Source of the DNA: Luidia sarsii
Lineage: Eukaryota; Echinodermata; Asteroidea; Paxillosida; Luidiidae
Reading direction: 5' to 3'
DNA length: 64,000 bases
Assembly (NCBI GenBank): GCA_949987565.1
Contig: OX465111.1
Coordinates: forward strand, 14,766,549-14,830,548
Below, in pieces: positions 63,694 to 64,000 of this stretch. Each line of letters opens with the position of its first letter. Position 1 is the first letter of the stretch. The notes below the pieces were generated by a model. It worked only from the letters and a program-made list of their open reading frames with translations, did no database searches and was not told where the DNA came from. The position numbers and the translations under genes are program-made.

Positions 63694-64000
63694 GCCCCCC
63701 CACCACCCTGAAGACTTCCTTCAGCGGCAAAATTCATTTCACAAGAATCAATGCTTACTTCGGTTCATTAGCTCGTTCTTCAAACATTTCTGCTCTTCTC
63801 TTCAACCTCAAGTCAAAGAGGATGTTCCAGGGAGTGACTAGACTTTCATAAATACCATCATCATTTTGTGGAATAATTTCCATCTTTTTTTCCCCCGCCT
63901 TTTGTCTTCAATATTTATTCGACCTTAGCCCATACAATGCTATAGGTATCTCAAATCCTTCAAGAATCACAAAGTAAGATAATAACGCAGCCTTTTATAG

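Overview
The window is animal nuclear DNA. Its genes have short coding exons joined by GT-AG introns, and CpG-containing single-copy sequence alternates with microsatellites and many short fold-back repeats. The repeat load and gene sequences suggest a marine invertebrate deuterostome, most likely an echinoderm or close relative. That placement is inference; no marker in the window fixes the species.

Layout. Positions 1-25,500 hold no gene I can support: simple purine or pyrimidine repeats, several fold-back elements, a 10-bp array of TGACCT half-sites (about 1,580-1,790) and a nested pair of MITEs (21,010-21,502). At 25,566-26,264 lies an apparently intronless gene for a small secreted protein with a Ser/Thr/Pro-rich stalk and a PAN/Apple-like C-terminus, followed by a polyadenylation signal. 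Positions 26,500-32,650 are AT-rich, with MITEs and probably a long CRAT 3' UTR.

Three conserved genes fill the right half, and I could join each from exons whose phases close exactly. CRAT (carnitine O-acetyltransferase) runs on the minus strand from 47,606 to 32,659 in 14 coding exons (643 aa). PTPA (PP2A phosphatase activator) runs on the plus strand from 49,575 to 56,367 in 8 coding exons (327 aa). EIF3G (translation initiation factor 3 subunit G) runs on the plus strand from 58,410 to 63,693 in 10 coding exons (294 aa). CRAT and PTPA stand head to head about 2 kb apart, as their human orthologues do on chromosome 9q34, so this looks like an old divergent pair. CRAT carries an N-terminal presequence-like segment and a C-terminal SRL, consistent with dual mitochondrial and peroxisomal targeting.

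The introns are rich in repeats. At least ten dispersed families recur (called Rep-A to Rep-J here): fold-back MITEs with TA or TTAA target sites, a tRNA-related composite SINE-like repeat, and minisatellites. Three minisatellites touch splice sites or look like them: a 23-bp array grown from the CRAT exon 11 donor, a CT-rich array forming the pyrimidine tract before EIF3G exon 5, and an acceptor/donor-like array near 11.6 kb. I found no CRISPR array, prokaryotic gene, rRNA or functional tRNA. No wholly new multi-gene system is evident; the most unusual content is in the repeats and their positions.
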